37,515 bases of DNA from an uncultured Shewanella sp. (GTDB lineage Bacteria; Pseudomonadota; Gammaproteobacteria; Enterobacterales; Shewanellaceae): positions 1-37,515 of the forward strand of contig NZ_CANLZC010000051.1 of NCBI RefSeq assembly GCF_947495455.1, written 5' to 3'. The notes below the pieces were generated by a model. The model saw nothing but the letters and a program-made list of their open reading frames with translations. It searched no databases and was not told the DNA's origin. Of the stretch, positions 24,008-33,361 are shown piece after piece (position 1 is the stretch's first letter; each line of letters opens with the position of its first letter). The position numbers were made by a program, and so were the translations under genes.

Positions 24008-24727
24008 TTGCCAAGGATATAAACTGGCTCTGCCTGTGATAAAAAGCACGGGCAGAGTCAGCTTTTTAAGCACATCGCGAAAATCTTGGCATATATTGTC
24101 TAAATAGAGTTGGCTAGCAGCGCTGTCCGGTATTGTCATGCAGTCAAGAATAAAGTCTTTTTGTGCCTTAGTGGCATGGGATGTGGTCGTTATATTGATA
24201 ATATTTTGTTTGAGTACATTGGCATTGTCTTCAAGAAAACCATTAGTAAGCCCATGGATTTCTGCTGCGTGATAGATGCAGCCGTATTCTTGTTTCTCCT
24301 TGTCAGACCAAGTGGGATTAACGAGGAGTACAGCAGGTTCATCCACAATAATCAGCTTCTTAATAGATTGATGGCCAAATAAATCGATATAGTTATACAC
24401 TATTGCAGCGCCCAAGGCGTGAGCGACTATGGTTACCTCAGTTAATGCTAGACTTGTGAGTAAATCATGTAAGTCATGGGCATAGCGAGAGACTCGATAG
24501 CCAAAGTCCACTTTTTCGGATTGTCCATGGCCACGCTTATTCAATGAAATAACGCGATAATACTGACTAAATGCATCGATTTGATATTGAAAAATTCTGG
24601 CTGAAATCCCTCCAGCCGGTAGCAATAATACGGTTTCACTGTGATCTGTTTTTGAGGGGGTTGCTTCTAAATAGTGTAATGTGACGCCATCATTGGTCTT
24701 AAAATAATGAGATTGAACTGTGTTCAT
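24008..24727 (-). pseudogene. N-terminal part of an alpha/beta hydrolase, disrupted; nucleophile Ser replaced by Ala
   Basis: About 240 residues remain from ATG 24727 (AAAGGTG upstream) to the IS junction, where the frame runs a few codons into the IS and stops. The fold is clear: HYLEATPSKT, the VLLLPAGGISARIFQYQ oxyanion region, VISLNKRGHGQSE, YAHDLHDLLTSL, and the nucleophile elbow. The elbow reads VAHALGAA where functional enzymes have GxSxG, so the catalytic Ser is an Ala (codon GCC). The protein was perhaps non-hydrolytic even before the insertion. LPVLFITGR carries the usual strand before the catalytic acid loop. The rest is at 22808-23010. Confidence 0.85.
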
Positions 24728-24834
24728 GAGTGCACCTTTGATTACTGTTCGGTGATATTGTCATGTCAGGGGTTAGTACTTTGAATGATAGCGTCTTTTA
24801 TTATAGATGATAGTACTTGCCTAAGGGCTTTATT

Positions 24835-26316
24835 TTACAGTGCTAACCTATCGAGAATATGGAGTATTTTTGTTAGCCCTTGTTGTAGTTTTTCTTCACT
24901 CATGCCCGCAAAGCCAATGCGAATATGGCGATTGGGGGAAGTGTCTGGTGTGAGCTGAAAGTGTTTTTCTGATAATAAGTAGATATTATTTTGATGGCAG
25001 TGAGCCTCAAGGATTTGTGCTTGATCGCCCACCTCAACCCAAAGGGCCATGCCACCTGCAGGGATCATAAAACGTAGGGGTTTGGGGCGGTGGTGATTAT
25101 AACGGGTTAAGATTGAAACGACATGATCTCGGCGCTGGTGGTATATTTTGGTCATTTTTCGTAAGTGGCGTTCAAAATCACCGGATAACATCCATTTTGC
25201 AACGGCTTGTTGCATTAACACATTGGGCTTGTGGTTCATGAGTTGTCTATAGGCTAACAGCGCAGGGGCTAAGGTTTTATCGATAGCCATTATGCCTAAT
25301 CGACTGCCGGGAAACATGATTTTTGAAAATGTGGCCAAATAAATGATTAATCCATGAGGATCATCGCTGGCCATTGGACTCAATGGTTGACTGTCATAAT
25401 GAAATTCATGATCGTAATCATCTTCAATGATGGCAATATTATGTTTGGCTGCGAGTTGGTAAATGGCCATGCGCTTTGCAATAGGTAAAGTGACGGTTGT
25501 GGGATATTGGTGTAAAGGCGTTAAATAAATCAGCTTTAGTTTTTTAACCTTCGCAAGCGTTGTTAATGCCTCAATATCAATGTCTTGTTGATGTTGCTTG
25601 ATAGGTACTAACATTGCCCCAGCCGCGCGAAAAGCTTGCCAAGCAGGCTGATAACCTAATGCTTCTACTGCCACATGATCGCCTGAGTTAATTAACACTT
25701 GTGAGAGTAAATATAAGGCTTCTTGAGAGCCATTTACGGTAATGATGCTTTTGTTTTGTATTCCTCGAGTTTTGCGTAAGTAATGGCTCACCTGATCAAT
25801 AAATACTGTGCTACCGGCGACGCTTTCGTAATGCAAATCATTTAAATCTGGCCTGACTAAAGCTTGATCCATAAAAGCTTTAAATCGATGAAAAGGAAAT
25901 AAAGTGAGATCGGCTTGCCCTCCGGCAAAATTAAACTCAAATTCGTGGGCAGGGCGCTGAACCTGCGGTTTATTTTGAATGGTTGAGCGCATTCTAGCAC
26001 TGAGTGACCATTGAAAGGAGGAAGTGCATTGGTGTTGGTTTTGGCTGAGTATTTGGCTGCTTTCAATGGGTAAATGCAGATCAACAGTGTAAGCCTTTCG
26101 CTCACTGGCACAAAGCCAGCCTTGGGCGATGAGTTCTTGATAAGCTGACATGACTGTATGACGATGGCTGCCAATTTGTTTAGCCAGTGTTCGTGTTGAA
26201 GGGAGTTTTTCACCAGGTTCAAGTTGACCTGAGTGAATACAGTGTTTGATGGCCATGGCAATTTGTAAAAAACGGGGTTGAATGGTGTCATCCAGTGATA
26301 AGGCAAGTAATGGCAT
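24835..26316 (-). CDS. MocR-type (GntR plus aminotransferase) transcription regulator
   Basis: 493 residues, the usual MocR length. Residues 1-75 are a GntR-like winged helix (ALSLDDTIQPRFLQIAMAIKHCI, LPSTRTLAKQIGSHRHTVMSAYQELIAQGWL). After a linker, residues 125-493 form a class I aminotransferase fold with TVNGSQEALYLL, VEALGYQPAW, EDDYDHEF and the PLP-lysine context TFSKIMFPGSRLG. Such proteins (PdxR, GabR, TauR) sense PLP or an amine and control a divergent neighbour. That fits here: the PaiB-like gene is divergent and an 18-bp tandem repeat lies between. AAGGAAT precedes the ATG. The effector is unknown. Confidence 0.9.
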   Translation of the reverse strand: MPLLALSLDDTIQPRFLQIAMAIKHCIHSGQLEPGEKLPSTRTLAKQIGSHRHTVMSAYQELIAQGWLCASERKAYTVDLHLPIESSQILSQNQHQCTSSFQWSLSARMRSTIQNKPQVQRPAHEFEFNFAGGQADLTLFPFHRFKAFMDQALVRPDLNDLHYESVAGSTVFIDQVSHYLRKTRGIQNKSIITVNGSQEALYLLSQVLINSGDHVAVEALGYQPAWQAFRAAGAMLVPIKQHQQDIDIEALTTLAKVKKLKLIYLTPLHQYPTTVTLPIAKRMAIYQLAAKHNIAIIEDDYDHEFHYDSQPLSPMASDDPHGLIIYLATFSKIMFPGSRLGIMAIDKTLAPALLAYRQLMNHKPNVLMQQAVAKWMLSGDFERHLRKMTKIYHQRRDHVVSILTRYNHHRPKPLRFMIPAGGMALWVEVGDQAQILEAHCHQNNIYLLSEKHFQLTPDTSPNRHIRIGFAGMSEEKLQQGLTKILHILDRLAL

Positions 26317-26365
26317 GTTTATTCCTTTATTTTATCGACGCTTTTATTCAATGTTTATTGATTGC

Positions 26366-26401
26366 CACTATGACAACTGGTCTCACTATGACAACTGGTC
26401 T
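26366..26401. promoter_or_regulatory. 18-bp perfect tandem direct repeat, operator candidate for the MocR regulator
   Basis: CACTATGACAACTGGTCT occurs twice head to tail (26366-26383 and 26384-26401), about 50 bases from the mocR start and about 97 from paiB. MocR-family regulators are known to bind direct repeats in the intergenic region with their divergent target, so this is the natural binding site. Binding itself is inference. Confidence 0.65.
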
Positions 26402-26497
26402 AAGTAAAATTTAATTTTTGGTTGTTAACCTTATACCACATTTGAAGGAATATAGAATAAAAATAGCATTTTCCACTGTTCGAGCGAGGGTAATCTT

Positions 26498-27094
26498 TTG
26501 CATAACACGAATGATTTACGCACTTTTATTAAGGCTTATCCGTTTGGTGTGTTAGTGTCTTCTGATTTAACGGCAACGCATCTTCCTTTTATCGGCGATA
26601 TTGATGAGGAGGGGAATGTCATTTTATATAGTCACTTTGCCAGAGCTAATCGTCATTGGCGCCAATTGGATAAAAAAGAGGTGATGGTTGTCCTTAATGG
26701 TCCCCATGATTATATTTCTCCCCGTTGGTATGTGAGTAAGCCCAATGTGCCGACGTGGAATTATGCTGCGGTCCAACTTAAAGGTTGCTTGAGTATATTG
26801 GATGATAAAAAAACCTTTGATGTAATGGAGCGCACATTTGCTCAATTTGAACCGACATTATTGACTGACAATTTTGTGTCGACGTTTGCTTATCGGCAAA
26901 AACTCTTGTCGGGAATTGTGGCTTTTAAAATAGCGATTACACAATGGCAAGGTAAGCAAAAATTAGGGCAACAAAGGAGCCTTGCAGATCAGCAAGGCGT
27001 TGTTAAAGGATTACAAGCATCAAATATGCCCAGTGCCCAAGGACTATTGCACTATATGCAAATGATGCAAATTGGGTTGGGTGAAACTCGGTAA
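26498..27094 (+). CDS. PaiB-like FMN-binding split-barrel protein
   Basis: 198 residues. FGVLVSSDLTATHLPFIGD, ILYSHFARANRHWRQLD, VMVVLNGPHDYISPRWYVSKPNVPTWNYAAVQLKG and LLSGIVAFKIAITQWQGKQKLGQ are the conserved blocks of the PaiB/FMN-binding negative regulator family. In Bacillus PaiB negatively affects sporulation and protease genes; in proteobacteria the family commonly sits next to MocR regulators, with no defined role. The start is TTG 26498; an upstream stop codon prevents a longer product, and the N-terminus is a few residues shorter than usual. GAGGG lies nine bases upstream. It is probably controlled by the divergent MocR protein. Confidence 0.8.
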   Translation: MHNTNDLRTFIKAYPFGVLVSSDLTATHLPFIGDIDEEGNVILYSHFARANRHWRQLDKKEVMVVLNGPHDYISPRWYVSKPNVPTWNYAAVQLKGCLSILDDKKTFDVMERTFAQFEPTLLTDNFVSTFAYRQKLLSGIVAFKIAITQWQGKQKLGQQRSLADQQGVVKGLQASNMPSAQGLLHYMQMMQIGLGETR

Positions 27095-27108
27095 AAGGGA
27101 GAGGTGAG

Positions 27109-29430
27109 TTATAATGCTTTTCCTTTTAAAAGCTTACGCATCCACATTCGATTTGGGCTAAGTAAAGCCAATGTGTCTTGATTAATGGGCAGTGGCTCGT
27201 CGCAGATCATGGCTGCCAATGCTTCAGCGGCTAAGGGGCCTGAGCTTAATCCACGGGAGCCTAGGCCGCCTAAAACATATAAGCCTTGATGCGCTGGAGC
27301 GGGAGTGGTTTGCCAATAGTGGCGACTTTGTGGTGTTAACTGATGTTGTTGGTAACGGGCGAGCAGTTGTTCTACATCGGGGACAGGTCCCATCATAGGT
27401 GCATGATCCCGTGTCACCATACGCACACCCACTCGGCCTTCATTATCGCTGACATCAATATCCTCAACCCAAGGGTGATTGGGGTAACTGTGATGCATTT
27501 TGTTTAAGTTGTCGTTTTGCTCTTGCGGGCAAAAGTGCAGATCTGCGGCATTTTTGACATAACTGGCACCGACACAGTGCATGTTTTTATATTCCGGGGT
27601 CAGGTAGCCATGAGCACACAGTACCGTATTGAGTTGACTCAATTGTCCTTTGGAGGGAATATGGCTGACTTGACCTCTAAACCCTGACAGTTGAAGGGCC
27701 TGTGTTTGTGTAAATTGGGTTAACTCATGGCCATTCGCGATAACAACGCTGGCAAAAGGCCCATGGACTTGTTCGCCTTGATATAGGTACCATTGATTAT
27801 CTTCTTGTGCTAATCGTCCAATAGGCGTATCAAAATGCAAGGTGAGTTGCGAGAGACGCTGTGCTTTTTTGATCGCGGCGAGGGTATAGTCCTCAGGGCA
27901 AACCCAGCCTCCCAAGGGATAGAAAATGCCAGGTTTCTCGATGATTATACCAGCAAGTTGGCTGGCTTGTTGTTGATTAACTGGCAGGGCAATATCAGGA
28001 TCCCATGCATGGCCTTTAAGGGTTTTAGTGAGCCGGGCCTGACTTCGCTCATCAAATCCTGTGTGCAGCACACCACATAAATCATGAGCAATAGTGAAAC
28101 CTGTTTGATGTAGGGACGTGAGTCTACGCCGACTATACAAGAAAGCCTGCTGAAAGTAGCGACTGAGTGCATTATTTTCCGGTGTTAATAACGGATAAAG
28201 TGCACCTTGTTTATTGCCTGAAGCTTGTGCGGCTAATTGACTATCTTTACAAAACAAGTGTATTTGTCGTTGCCTGCTGGCCAGTGACAAGGCTAGATGG
28301 GCACTGGCGAGTCCTCCACCGATAATGGCGATCTTGCCTTCTGTTGTACTCATTAAAGGAAAAGGGGCGTTTTTAATGCGTTGCTGATGACGTAATGCTT
28401 GTCGTTCACTGTATGCAATATCATCATCGACATTTTTATTTGTGGGGGGCTGATGGAATAAGGCTTGGTGTTCACTGTGTGCGATATCATCATTGATGTT
28501 TTTAATGGTTTGTTGATGACGTAAGTTTTGGCTTTCACTGTATGCACTATCATCATTGATGTTTTTAATGGACTGTTGATGACGTAAGTTTTGGCTTTCA
28601 CTGTATGCACTATCATCATTGATGTTTTTAATGGACTGTTGATGACGTAAGTTTTGGCTTTCACTGTATGCACTATCATCATTGATGTTTTTAATGGACT
28701 GTTGATGATGTAAGTTTTGGCTTTCACTGTATGCAATATCATCATTGATGTTTTTAATGGACTGTTGATGACGTAAGTTTTGGCTTTCACTGTATGCAAT
28801 ATCATTATCGACATTTTGAATGGCTTGCTGATGTTGAATGCTTGAATGGCGTTTATTGACCTCTTGTGCTTCATTGCATTCCAAAAGAGGGATGCACTGA
28901 AAGCCGACCTCTTTGGCCCGTTGCTGGAAGTCAGTCAGGCTAGGCGATAATGTTGTTTTATTTTTTGATGTTTTGAACCAGAGTTTCGCGTTATCTTGGC
29001 TAATTTTAGCCATTTTCCACAGCTGGGATGGGACTAATTGGCACAGTAATGCCCTATCGTCACAATACCAATGTGAAATTAACTGTTGTTTTGAAAGAAT
29101 CATTTCATCAATTTGAGTGGATAGTTCACCCATATGGAAATCGATGAGTAGGCGTTCATTATTTAAACTGAGGCGCTGAATGCCGTCAATATTAATTAAT
29201 CTTGTTTGCTGCTCAGGTGCAATATGCAGAGCGAGATCAGCCTGAGTGGGCATGCATGATGTCGATGGCATAAAGATTTTGATGATCAATGAGTGGAGGG
29301 TTGCTTCTTGATGCTGAGCAAGTAAGGATAAGTATGCTTGAGGTTCACTGAGGCCGATTTGACCTAAAATAATAGGGGAATTATCTGTTTTTGTTGTTTT
29401 AACATACTGATAAAGCGTACTGACTGTCAT
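27109..29430 (-). CDS. mnmC: MnmC-like tRNA-modification protein with repeat-filled linker and reduced methyltransferase part
   Basis: 773 residues. The C-terminal 400 residues are the FAD-dependent MnmC oxidoreductase: KIAIIGGGLASAHLALSLA (367-385), QASGNKQGALYPLLTPENN, YPLGGWVCPE and the final LGGLGSRGLSSGPLAAE. It converts the cmnm5 wobble uridine of tRNA to nm5. The first 180 residues resemble only the distal half of the normal methyltransferase domain (LLIDFHMGELSTQI, LWKMAKISQDNAKLWF, LTDFQQRAKEVGFQCIPL), while the SAM-binding half seems missing, so the final methylation may not be done here. Residues 199-354 are about 7.5 copies of a 21-residue repeat. It is divergent from fabB, as in related genomes. 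Whether it is bifunctional is doubtful. Confidence 0.8.
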   Translation of the reverse strand: MTVSTLYQYVKTTKTDNSPIILGQIGLSEPQAYLSLLAQHQEATLHSLIIKIFMPSTSCMPTQADLALHIAPEQQTRLINIDGIQRLSLNNERLLIDFHMGELSTQIDEMILSKQQLISHWYCDDRALLCQLVPSQLWKMAKISQDNAKLWFKTSKNKTTLSPSLTDFQQRAKEVGFQCIPLLECNEAQEVNKRHSSIQHQQAIQNVDNDIAYSESQNLRHQQSIKNINDDIAYSESQNLHHQQSIKNINDDSAYSESQNLRHQQSIKNINDDSAYSESQNLRHQQSIKNINDDSAYSESQNLRHQQTIKNINDDIAHSEHQALFHQPPTNKNVDDDIAYSERQALRHQQRIKNAPFPLMSTTEGKIAIIGGGLASAHLALSLASRQRQIHLFCKDSQLAAQASGNKQGALYPLLTPENNALSRYFQQAFLYSRRRLTSLHQTGFTIAHDLCGVLHTGFDERSQARLTKTLKGHAWDPDIALPVNQQQASQLAGIIIEKPGIFYPLGGWVCPEDYTLAAIKKAQRLSQLTLHFDTPIGRLAQEDNQWYLYQGEQVHGPFASVVIANGHELTQFTQTQALQLSGFRGQVSHIPSKGQLSQLNTVLCAHGYLTPEYKNMHCVGASYVKNAADLHFCPQEQNDNLNKMHHSYPNHPWVEDIDVSDNEGRVGVRMVTRDHAPMMGPVPDVEQLLARYQQHQLTPQSRHYWQTTPAPAHQGLYVLGGLGSRGLSSGPLAAEALAAMICDEPLPINQDTLALLSPNRMWMRKLLKGKAL
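28369..28836 (-). repeat. 63-bp in-frame tandem repeat array inside mnmC
   Basis: About 7.5 units of 63 bp, coding the 21-residue repeat RHQQSIKNINDD(I/S)AYSESQNL. The central units are nearly identical in DNA and the edge units diverge, typical of slippage and recombination. A period of three keeps the frame, so copy number can vary without inactivating the gene. Confidence 0.9.
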
Positions 29431-29661
29431 GCTAGGCTCTTTAATGCTACCGTGATAAGCGAAATGAAAAGATGGTTATCTTTTTTCTAAATCAATTGTA
29501 CATTTTATTGAGCAAAGAATGTTAATCTATTTAGCATTAAATATGCGTTTAGGCAGACTTTTATTGCCCTTTTATGGAAAGCTGACCACTTTACCTTACT
29601 AAAAGGGATACCATTAGCTCAGTAAAATTGGGTACTACATGTACATAATGGATAGCAAAAA

Positions 29662-30873
29662 ATGAAAAGAGTCGTGATCACTGGGCTTGGCGTCGTGTCG
29701 AGCATAGGTAACAATAAGCAAGAAGTCACAGAATCCCTAAAAGCGGGCCGTAGTGGTATTACTCACTCCGATCAGTTTGTAGAAATGAAGCTTCGTAGCC
29801 ATGTTTGGGGCGACATTAAGTTAGACCCAAAAGATCATATTGACCGCAAAGCACTGCGCTTTATGGGCAAAGCTGCCGCTTATGCTTATATCGCCATGGA
29901 ACAAGCCATTGAGGATGCGGGGCTGACTGAAGAGCAGTATTCTGATCCTCGAGTGGGGATTATTGCTGGAACGGGCGGTGCATCTTCAGCAAACCAAGTG
30001 GAAGCGGCTGATATTTTACGTGAAAAAGGTGTGAAACGTGTGGGTCCTTATATTGTACCGCGTATTATGGCCAGTACAGCCAGTGCTTGTTTAGCTACAC
30101 CTTTTAAAATTAAAGGCATGAACTACTCGATCAGTTCAGCTTGTGCAACCAGTGCGCATTGTATTGGTCATGCGGTAGAACTTATCCAAATGGGTAAGCA
30201 AGATATGGTGTTTGCGGGCGGCGCTGAAGAAGTCGACTGGACATTGACTATGGGCTTTGATGCGATGGGTGCATTGTCAACAAAGTACAATGATGATCCG
30301 ACCAAAGCCTCTCGTACTTATGATGCCGATCGCGATGGTTTCGTGATTTCTGGTGGCGGCGGTATTGTTGTGGTTGAAGAACTGGAACATGCTTTAGCCC
30401 GTGGTGCTAAAATTTATGCTGAAGTGGTGGGCTATGGCGCATCATCAGACGGTTATGACATGGTTGCACCTTCAGGTGAAGGGGCTGTGCGTTGTATGCA
30501 AATGGCATTGGCCGATGTGGATACGCCGATTGATTATATCAACACTCATGGCACCTCCACGCCAGTGGGAGATACCCGTGAACTCGAAGCATTGCGTGAA
30601 ACCTTCGGTAATAATTTGCCTGCCATTGCGTCAACTAAGTCATTGACAGGTCACGCATTAGGTGCTGCAGGTGTTCATGAGACTATTTATAGTCTTATCA
30701 TGATGGAAAATAACTTCATTGCACCTAGCATTAACATTGATAACATCGATGAAAAAGCAGAAGGTATGCCGATTGTGACAGAGTACCGTGAAGCAGAGCT
30801 GAATACAGTCATGAGTAACAGCTTTGGTTTCGGCGGCACTAATGCCACATTGGTGATGAGCAAATATAAGTGA
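29662..30873 (+). CDS. fabB: 3-oxoacyl-ACP synthase I
   Basis: 403 residues, almost colinear with Escherichia coli FabB. It carries out the chain-elongating condensation of malonyl-ACP with acyl-ACP and is essential for unsaturated fatty acid synthesis. The nucleophilic Cys is in [14 protein letters not shown], and the two catalytic His are in [11 protein letters not shown] and [14 protein letters not shown]; the [10 protein letters not shown] end is intact. The start aligns with the E. coli protein, though the ribosome-binding site is weak. A strong terminator follows at 30907. It lies between mnmC and pdxB as in Shewanella. Confidence 0.97.
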   Translation: MKRVVITGLGVVSSIGNNKQEVTESLKAGRSGITHSDQFVEMKLRSHVWGDIKLDPKDHIDRKALRFMGKAAAYAYIAMEQAIEDAGLTEEQYSDPRVGIIAGTGGASSANQVEAADILREKGVKRVGPYIVPRIMASTASACLATPFKIKGMNYSISSACATSAHCIGHAVELIQMGKQDMVFAGGAEEVDWTLTMGFDAMGALSTKYNDDPTKASRTYDADRDGFVISGGGGIVVVEELEHALARGAKIYAEVVGYGASSDGYDMVAPSGEGAVRCMQMALADVDTPIDYINTHGTSTPVGDTRELEALRETFGNNLPAIASTKSLTGHALGAAGVHETIYSLIMMENNFIAPSINIDNIDEKAEGMPIVTEYREAELNTVMSNSFGFGGTNATLVMSKYK

Positions 30874-30906
30874 TCATGACTTTATGATTATTGAGTGAAA
30901 CGGATT

Positions 30907-30933
30907 AAGGGAAGCGATGAGCTTCCCTTTTTT
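30907..30933 (+). terminator. Intrinsic terminator after fabB
   Basis: AAGGGAAGC, GATGA loop, GCTTCCCTT, then a T run. Confidence 0.9.
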
Positions 30934-31013
30934 GTTGTTGGATCTTGTGACTCTTGGTGCGTTTTGTCATATTCTCAATATTGGTGAGAGTGGTTAGTCG
31001 TATAGGAAATGAA

Positions 31014-32144
31014 TTGAAAATCATAGCTGATGAAAATATGCCCTGTGTTGATGCCTTGTTCGGTGAGCTAGGGCACATTAAAAAAGTGAATGGACGCTCA
31101 TTGACAGCGGATGATGTGATTGATGCTGATGTGTTGTTAGTGCGCTCGGTGACTCAAGTGAATGCCACCTTGCTTGAGAAAAATAAGCGATTACGCTTTG
31201 TGGGCAGTGCGACCATTGGAACGGATCATATTGATGTCGATTACCTTAAGTCTCGTCATATTCCATTTGCTAATGCTCCAGGCTGTAATGCAACAGCGGT
31301 TGGCGAGTTTGTTTTTATTGCCCTGTTGGAACTCGCAAATCGTTTCCAAGAGACATTAAAACATAAAACCGTCGGCATAGTGGGGGCGGGAAATACCGGT
31401 AGTGCGGTAGCGAAATGTTTAACGGCGTTTGGCGTGAAGGTCTTATTGCACGATCCGCTTTTACAGGCACAAGGGGATGAACGGGTTTTTGTGTCCCTTG
31501 ATACCTTAATTGAACGTTGTGATGTCATTAGTTTACATGTTCCTATCACACGTACGGGGCAGTTTCCCACTTGGCATTTATTTGATGAAAGGCGTTTATC
31601 ACAATTAACGACTGGGACTTGGCTTATTAATTGTTGTCGAGGAGAGGTGATTGATAATCAAGCCTTAATGAAGGTGAAATTGGCCAGATCCGATCTCAAA
31701 TTAGTGTTAGATGTGTGGGAAGGTGAGCCTCATCCAATGCCAGACTTAGTGCCTTTAGTGGAATTGGCCACGCCTCACATTGCTGGGTACAGCGTAGAAG
31801 GTCGCGCTCGAGGTAGCTTTATGTTGTATCAAGCATTAATGGCGCATTTAGGTTATGATGGTAAGCTGTCGTTGCAAGATTTGTTAATACCGCATTGGAT
31901 TGAGCGTATTCATTTGCAAGCAATGCCTGATGAAAAGGCATTATTGCAACTTGTTCGCCTTGTGTATGATCTCAGAGATGATGATCGTTTGTTTAGAAAT
32001 CAATTTCTTAATGTAAACGGATTCGATCATATGAGAAAAATTCATAAACATAGACGTGAATTAAGTGTATTAACACTGGTCAATAGCGGACAATTTGATG
32101 TAAATTGGTTATCTTATTTAGGGTTTTCTGGAGTTGAGCTGTAA
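31014..32144 (+). CDS. pdxB: Erythronate-4-phosphate dehydrogenase
   Basis: 376 residues from TTG 31014. The true start is set by the family N-terminus (Leu/Met-Lys-Ile-Ile-Ala-Asp-Glu-Asn) and by AGGAA just upstream; earlier in-frame starts would add 20 unrelated residues. PdxB oxidises 4-phosphoerythronate in the pyridoxal-5-phosphate pathway. The NAD Rossmann motif is [10 protein letters not shown], the catalytic Arg is in NCCRGEV and the His in [11 protein letters not shown], each in the expected order. The C-terminal dimerisation domain is present. asd starts two bases after the stop, so the two are one operon. Confidence 0.93.
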   Translation: MKIIADENMPCVDALFGELGHIKKVNGRSLTADDVIDADVLLVRSVTQVNATLLEKNKRLRFVGSATIGTDHIDVDYLKSRHIPFANAPGCNATAVGEFVFIALLELANRFQETLKHKTVGIVGAGNTGSAVAKCLTAFGVKVLLHDPLLQAQGDERVFVSLDTLIERCDVISLHVPITRTGQFPTWHLFDERRLSQLTTGTWLINCCRGEVIDNQALMKVKLARSDLKLVLDVWEGEPHPMPDLVPLVELATPHIAGYSVEGRARGSFMLYQALMAHLGYDGKLSLQDLLIPHWIERIHLQAMPDEKALLQLVRLVYDLRDDDRLFRNQFLNVNGFDHMRKIHKHRRELSVLTLVNSGQFDVNWLSYLGFSGVEL

Positions 32145-32146
32145 TT

Positions 32147-33163
32147 ATGTCGCAAGAATTTAACGTGGTAGTTTTAGGTGCATCAGGCGCGGTGGGTCAA
32201 ACAATGATTGAGATCCTAGAAGAGCGCAATTTTCCTGTAGCTAATTTGTACCCACTCGCCAGTAGCCGCAGTGCAGGTGAAACGGTGAGTTTTCATGGTA
32301 AACAAGTCGAGATCCTTGATGTCGATACCTTTGACTGGTCACAAGCTCAAATTGGTTTCTTTTCTGCTGGTGGTGATGTTTCTGCTAAATGGGCACCGAT
32401 TGCAGCTGAAAATGGTTGTGTTGTGATTGATAACACTTCTCACTTCCGCTATGACATTGATGTTCCACTTGTTGTGCCAGAAGTGAATCCTGAAGCGATT
32501 GCCGATTTTCGTAACCGTAATATTATCGCGAATCCTAATTGTTCAACGATTCAAATGTTGGTTGCATTAAAACCCATTTATGATGCATTTGGTATTGCCC
32601 GTATTAATGTGGCAACCTATCAGTCGGTTTCGGGCTCAGGTAAGCAAGCCATTGAAGAACTGGCTAATCAATGCGCAAAATTATTGCAGGGCCTGCCTAT
32701 TGAACCTCAAGCTTATCCTAAACAAATTGCGTTTAATGTGTTGCCGCAAATTGATAAATTCATGGATAATGGTTACACCAAAGAAGAAATGAAAATGGTG
32801 TGGGAAACACAAAAAATCTTTGGTGATACCAGTATCGAAGTGAACCCAACAGCGGTAAGAGTCCCCGTTTTTTATGGGCATTCAGAAGCCGTTCATCTTG
32901 AAACGCATCAACCCGTTGATGCCGACGATGTAAAAGCGGTACTTCGAGGCGTAGAAGGCATAGCGTTATTTGAGTCTGATGAGGAATACCCAACCGCAGT
33001 GACGGAAGCTGCAGGCGCCGATCCTGTTTATGTGGGCCGGGTTAGAAAAGACATTTCACACCCAAATGGCATCAACCTTTGGGTTGTCTCAGATAATATC
33101 CGTAAGGGTGCGGCACTCAATAGTGTGCAAATTGCGGAAGTTTTGATAAGAGATTATTACTAA
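32147..33163 (+). CDS. asd: Aspartate-semialdehyde dehydrogenase
   Basis: 338 residues. It reduces beta-aspartyl phosphate with NADPH to aspartate semialdehyde, feeding lysine, diaminopimelate, threonine and methionine synthesis. The NADP loop is GASGAVGQTM (11-20). The catalytic Cys132 lies in NPNCSTIQM, and VFYGHSEAVHLET carries the conserved His. The motifs match the enzyme itself, not the Usg-type paralog, which lacks the Cys. It starts two bases behind pdxB and is followed by a short terminator, then fimV. Confidence 0.95.
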   Translation: MSQEFNVVVLGASGAVGQTMIEILEERNFPVANLYPLASSRSAGETVSFHGKQVEILDVDTFDWSQAQIGFFSAGGDVSAKWAPIAAENGCVVIDNTSHFRYDIDVPLVVPEVNPEAIADFRNRNIIANPNCSTIQMLVALKPIYDAFGIARINVATYQSVSGSGKQAIEELANQCAKLLQGLPIEPQAYPKQIAFNVLPQIDKFMDNGYTKEEMKMVWETQKIFGDTSIEVNPTAVRVPVFYGHSEAVHLETHQPVDADDVKAVLRGVEGIALFESDEEYPTAVTEAAGADPVYVGRVRKDISHPNGINLWVVSDNIRKGAALNSVQIAEVLIRDYY

Positions 33164-33193
33164 ATCGATTGAAATTATCCTATATTGTTTAAC

Positions 33194-33220
33194 AAGGCCT
33201 GCGATTAGCAGGCTTTATTT
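33194..33220 (+). terminator. Intrinsic terminator after asd
   Basis: GCCTGC, GATTA loop, GCAGGC, then TTTATTTATT, within a longer imperfect stem. Confidence 0.7.
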
Positions 33221-33361
33221 ATTAACGGTTATTTTTACAATCAGAAAAGTAGCAGAGTGAGATTTTCTGGTTTATAATAATCTTAATAAATACAATTACC
33301 TAAAGTTATCACCATAGGTAAATGGCTTCTTGGTGGTAGTGATATGTTTGCAAAGGAAGGT

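Noticed and set aside
28369..28836. Regular repeats considered as a CRISPR array
   Set aside because: The units are contiguous without variable spacers, in frame with mnmC, and no cas gene is near.
28353..28874. 173-codon repetitive frame on the minus strand within mnmC
   Set aside because: It is the alternative frame of the 63-bp repeat array; its apparent periodicity only mirrors the mnmC repeats.
29560..29620. Possible FadR or FabR operator before fabB
   Set aside because: CTGACCACTTTACC is only loosely like the FadR consensus, with no symmetric half-site.
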